A model generated the notes under the pieces. That model saw only the letters and a list, made by a program, of their open reading frames with translations, was not told the DNA's origin and did no database searches. Shown one piece after another: positions 6,346-8,082 of a stretch of DNA of 8,082 nucleotides (its first letter is position 1; each line of letters begins with the position of its first letter). The stretch comes from Cryomorphaceae bacterium (GTDB lineage Bacteria > Bacteroidota > Bacteroidia > Flavobacteriales_G > Salibacteraceae), in assembly GCA_003564735.1 (NCBI GenBank), contig PXEK01000230.1, forward strand, positions 1 through 8,082. The letters are read 5' to 3'. The position numbers and the translations under genes are program-made.

Positions 6346-6926
6346 GGTCCGGACTTATAAAGTTTAAAGGATAAGCCAAAAGAGGCATCAACAAAGCCGT
6401 CGTTACGGCCGGCACCTGAGGCTCCACTGTCTGTGAAAAGTATTCGGAAGCCAAAATCGGCAAAGGCCGAAACACTGTGTGAAAGTTCATAGTCTATACC
6501 CCCGCGAGGAATAATACTCCAAGCTGAGTTGGAAACTACGTTACTTCCGGTCTGTGCAATACCCACATCTTGTCTTCGGTCAAAATACCCCCCCGACAAG
6601 CCTATGTAAACGTGAAATTTATCTTCACTTAGGTAATACTCCATAGACGCGATATAACCCAGGCTTGAGTATGATAGGTCAGGATCGTTTTCAAAGTCAA
6701 AATAATTGTAATTGACGTCCAAACCGACGGCGAGGTGCCGGTCTGCTGTTCGGTAGCGCAACCCCGGGAGCAATAAAAAACCCGAGGGTTGACCTTGCTG
6801 ATGGGTTCTCAAGGTTTGTGAAATCCCTGCACCGGCGCGTAACTCCAAGCCTTGAGCTTGTGATTTTTGCGGAATGGATAAAAGAGTTATACCGAGTATG
6901 AAAAGGTAACAAATTATTTGTTTCAT
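6333..6926 (-). CDS. Small outer-membrane beta-barrel protein
   Basis: A 197-residue exported protein. Residues 1-25 are a signal peptide (KQ, hydrophobic IICYLFILGITLLSI, ending SQAQ). The rest alternates polar and hydrophobic residues in strands, as in eight-stranded OmpA/OmpX-like barrels: GLELRAGAGIS, HLAVGLDVNYNYFDF, GYIASMEYYLS, FHVYIGLSGGYFD, SAFADFGFRILF and the final FVDASFGLSFKLY. No OmpA peptidoglycan-binding domain is present. A short tail (KSGPRGL) follows the last aromatic residue, whereas most barrels end on an aromatic. The sequence is not distinctive enough to name a function. Candidates are a structural or adhesin-like porin-family protein. The ATG at 6926 is supported by the signal peptide and a promoter-like box. 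It follows menE by 98 bases and converges with the acetyltransferase gene. Confidence 0.85.
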   Translation of the reverse strand: MKQIICYLFILGITLLSIPQKSQAQGLELRAGAGISQTLRTHQQGQPSGFLLLPGLRYRTADRHLAVGLDVNYNYFDFENDPDLSYSSLGYIASMEYYLSEDKFHVYIGLSGGYFDRRQDVGIAQTGSNVVSNSAWSIIPRGGIDYELSHSVSAFADFGFRILFTDSGASGAGRNDGFVDASFGLSFKLYKSGPRGL

Positions 6927-6941
6927 TACTATTAGTTTTTG

Positions 6942-6969
6942 CGAAGTTACTTAATTGATTTGTAGCAAA
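6942..6969 (-). promoter_or_regulatory. Putative promoter of the small barrel gene
   Basis: On the minus strand TTTG (6966-6969) is followed, 16 bases later, by TAACTTCG (6942-6949), a one-mismatch form of TAnnTTTG. Transcription would begin near 6938, about 12 bases before the ATG. The spacing is slightly short for the Bacteroidota consensus. The box suggests that the barrel gene is not dependent on menE read-through. The remaining bases up to 7024 show no clear hairpin. Confidence 0.45.
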
Positions 6970-7024
6970 CGATTTTTTTAGCACTTGTTTCAATGTCTTT
7001 GCCTCTTTTTGCGAGAGTGTATTT

Positions 7025-8077
7025 TCAATCGATTCGCTTAGATGCGTCAAAGGTTTTTTCACGGAGTAACTTTTTGTTTTTGGAGTATTTGAATTCCTCG
7101 GCCGCGTATATCATTTTTGGTAAGTATTTTGAATCATTCAGCCTTTCCCGAAGTTTGCTCAGTAATAACTCTTGGTTTATTGCTCCCGGCTCATTTTCAA
7201 CAATCATAATGAGCCTTTCTCCCAGAACGGGGTCGGGTTCTGACCAAAAATAAAAGGGGTAATTAAGGATGCCGTCCAGATTTTTCTCCAATTCCTCCGG
7301 GTGTATTTTTAGTCCGCCCGAGTTGATCGTAAAGTCCTTACGTCCGCGCCAACGAAAAGTGATACCGTTCAACTCTATTATGTCATTGGTTTCAAGAGCT
7401 TCAACGCCTAGGTTTGGAGCGTGAATCACTAGGCACCCTGCCGAATTAACGGAACCTGTAATTCCCCGCATAAAGGTAAATACATCAGATTTATTTGACC
7501 CGTTGAGTGGGCGTAAAGCCACGTGAGTAGCGGTTTCGGTCATTCCGTAGGTGGCAAAACAACGTGTGGAGACGCTTTGCAGTTTTTTTTCGAGTTGCGT
7601 GGTTACGGGAGCCCCACCAATAATCAGGTTTTGTATGTTGCTAAAAGTGAGGTGTTTTATACAGTTAGAGACCTGGTTGGGAACCAGTGCCGCGAATTGT
7701 ACCTGTTGTTTGAGTTGATTGAGAGGAAGGGAAGTGGGAGGGACCCAAATTAGTGGTAGATCATATTCTAGTGCCCTCACTACCATTAATTTGGCGGCCA
7801 CATATTGCATAGGTAGTGCCAATAAAAGCGGCAGGTCATTCCACGGTTCAAAATAACGGTAAGTTGCTTGAGCACTGTTTTTTACATGTTGTTTTTTGAG
7901 TCGTAGATTTTTGGGTGTACCCGTTGAACCCGATGTTTTTACTTCAATAGAGACACCACTTCCATACCACACATCAATAAATGTAAACAGCGCATTGATT
8001 TCATCATTATCATGGTATTGGCGCTTCTTGCGCAAATTGGAGTATGCAATGGTGGTATGGGGTAGAATTAATTTCAC
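7025..8077 (-). CDS. menE: o-Succinylbenzoate-CoA ligase (short Bacteroidota type)
   Basis: This adenylate-forming enzyme activates o-succinylbenzoate with ATP and joins it to CoA in menaquinone synthesis. The 350-residue protein shows the P-loop TSGSTGTPK at 48-56, ALPMQYVAAKLMVVRALE at 87-104, GGAP at 154-157, YGMTET at 177-182, the TND aspartate at 230-232 and the hinge GRKDFTINSGGLKI at 245-258. In the small C-terminal domain the usual catalytic Lys motif (GKxxR) appears as KKLLR with Lys336. The N-terminal region is about 100 residues shorter than in E. coli-type ligases, as I recall for this phylum. GTG at 8077 is the only plausible start in view. It is embedded in GTGA, so it may overlap the stop of an unseen upstream gene, possibly menC. 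Only five bases remain before the edge, so a start further upstream cannot be excluded. Confidence 0.9.
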   Translation of the reverse strand: MKLILPHTTIAYSNLRKKRQYHDNDEINALFTFIDVWYGSGVSIEVKTSGSTGTPKNLRLKKQHVKNSAQATYRYFEPWNDLPLLLALPMQYVAAKLMVVRALEYDLPLIWVPPTSLPLNQLKQQVQFAALVPNQVSNCIKHLTFSNIQNLIIGGAPVTTQLEKKLQSVSTRCFATYGMTETATHVALRPLNGSNKSDVFTFMRGITGSVNSAGCLVIHAPNLGVEALETNDIIELNGITFRWRGRKDFTINSGGLKIHPEELEKNLDGILNYPFYFWSEPDPVLGERLIMIVENEPGAINQELLLSKLRERLNDSKYLPKMIYAAEEFKYSKNKKLLREKTFDASKRID

Positions 8078-8082
8078 AATGA

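Noticed and set aside
5933..6490. Minus-strand open frame of 185 codons opposite the acetyltransferase gene
   Set aside because: It overlaps two well-supported genes, shows no recognisable family, and looks like a chance antisense frame.
6697..7062. Minus-strand open frame spanning the end of menE, the gap and the start of the barrel gene
   Set aside because: Its C-terminal half is the barrel gene in another frame and its composition is not protein-like. The promoter-like box also falls inside it.
1..8082. A new defence, mobile or biosynthetic system
   Set aside because: All eight genes fit known housekeeping or envelope families. No integrase, transposase, toxin pair, repeat array or attachment-like duplication was seen.

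Overview
The window looks like an ordinary chromosomal segment of a Bacteroidota bacterium, probably Flavobacteriales or a close relative. Four things point there. A PorG-type (DUF6089) outer-membrane protein sits beside an NAD kinase. The PdxJ and MenE proteins are of the short type I associate with this phylum. Several intergenic regions carry TAnnTTTG promoter -7 boxes. Shine-Dalgarno sequences are nearly absent. No RNA gene, CRISPR array, insertion sequence or phage gene was seen, and no stretch over 300 bases lacks a gene.

Layout. Bases 1-4083 hold a minus-strand series, read from right to left: a CBS-pair protein with an ACT-like tail, a small single-POTRA Omp85-family protein (3 bases after it), a 163-base gap with inverted repeats and a promoter, NAD kinase (GTG start), a 64-base gap with a hairpin and a promoter, then a PorG-like barrel protein that runs off the left edge. 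Bases 4203-6274 hold a plus-strand operon diverging from it: pdxJ, an alpha/beta hydrolase overlapping it by 4 bases, and a left-handed beta-helix acetyltransferase of the WbpD/WlbB type. This operon converges on a minus-strand outer-membrane barrel gene (6333-6926) across a 58-base gap rich in inverted repeats. Upstream of the barrel gene, also on the minus strand, is menE (7025-8077), whose start lies at the right edge.

Roles. The genes cover cofactor synthesis (NADP by NAD kinase, pyridoxal phosphate by PdxJ, menaquinone by MenE) and the envelope (PorG-like type IX secretion protein, Omp85, small barrel, sugar acetyltransferase). The CBS, NAD kinase and PorG order beside a divergent pdxJ-hydrolase pair is, from memory, a recurring Bacteroidota neighbourhood. 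The Omp85 gene and the acetyltransferase look like the more variable additions.

I found no convincing new multi-gene system. The best second-look items are a possible leaderless start for NAD kinase, the accessory Omp85 gene, the acetyltransferase without its pathway partners, the CBS-ACT protein between two cofactor genes, and the convergent hairpin region.
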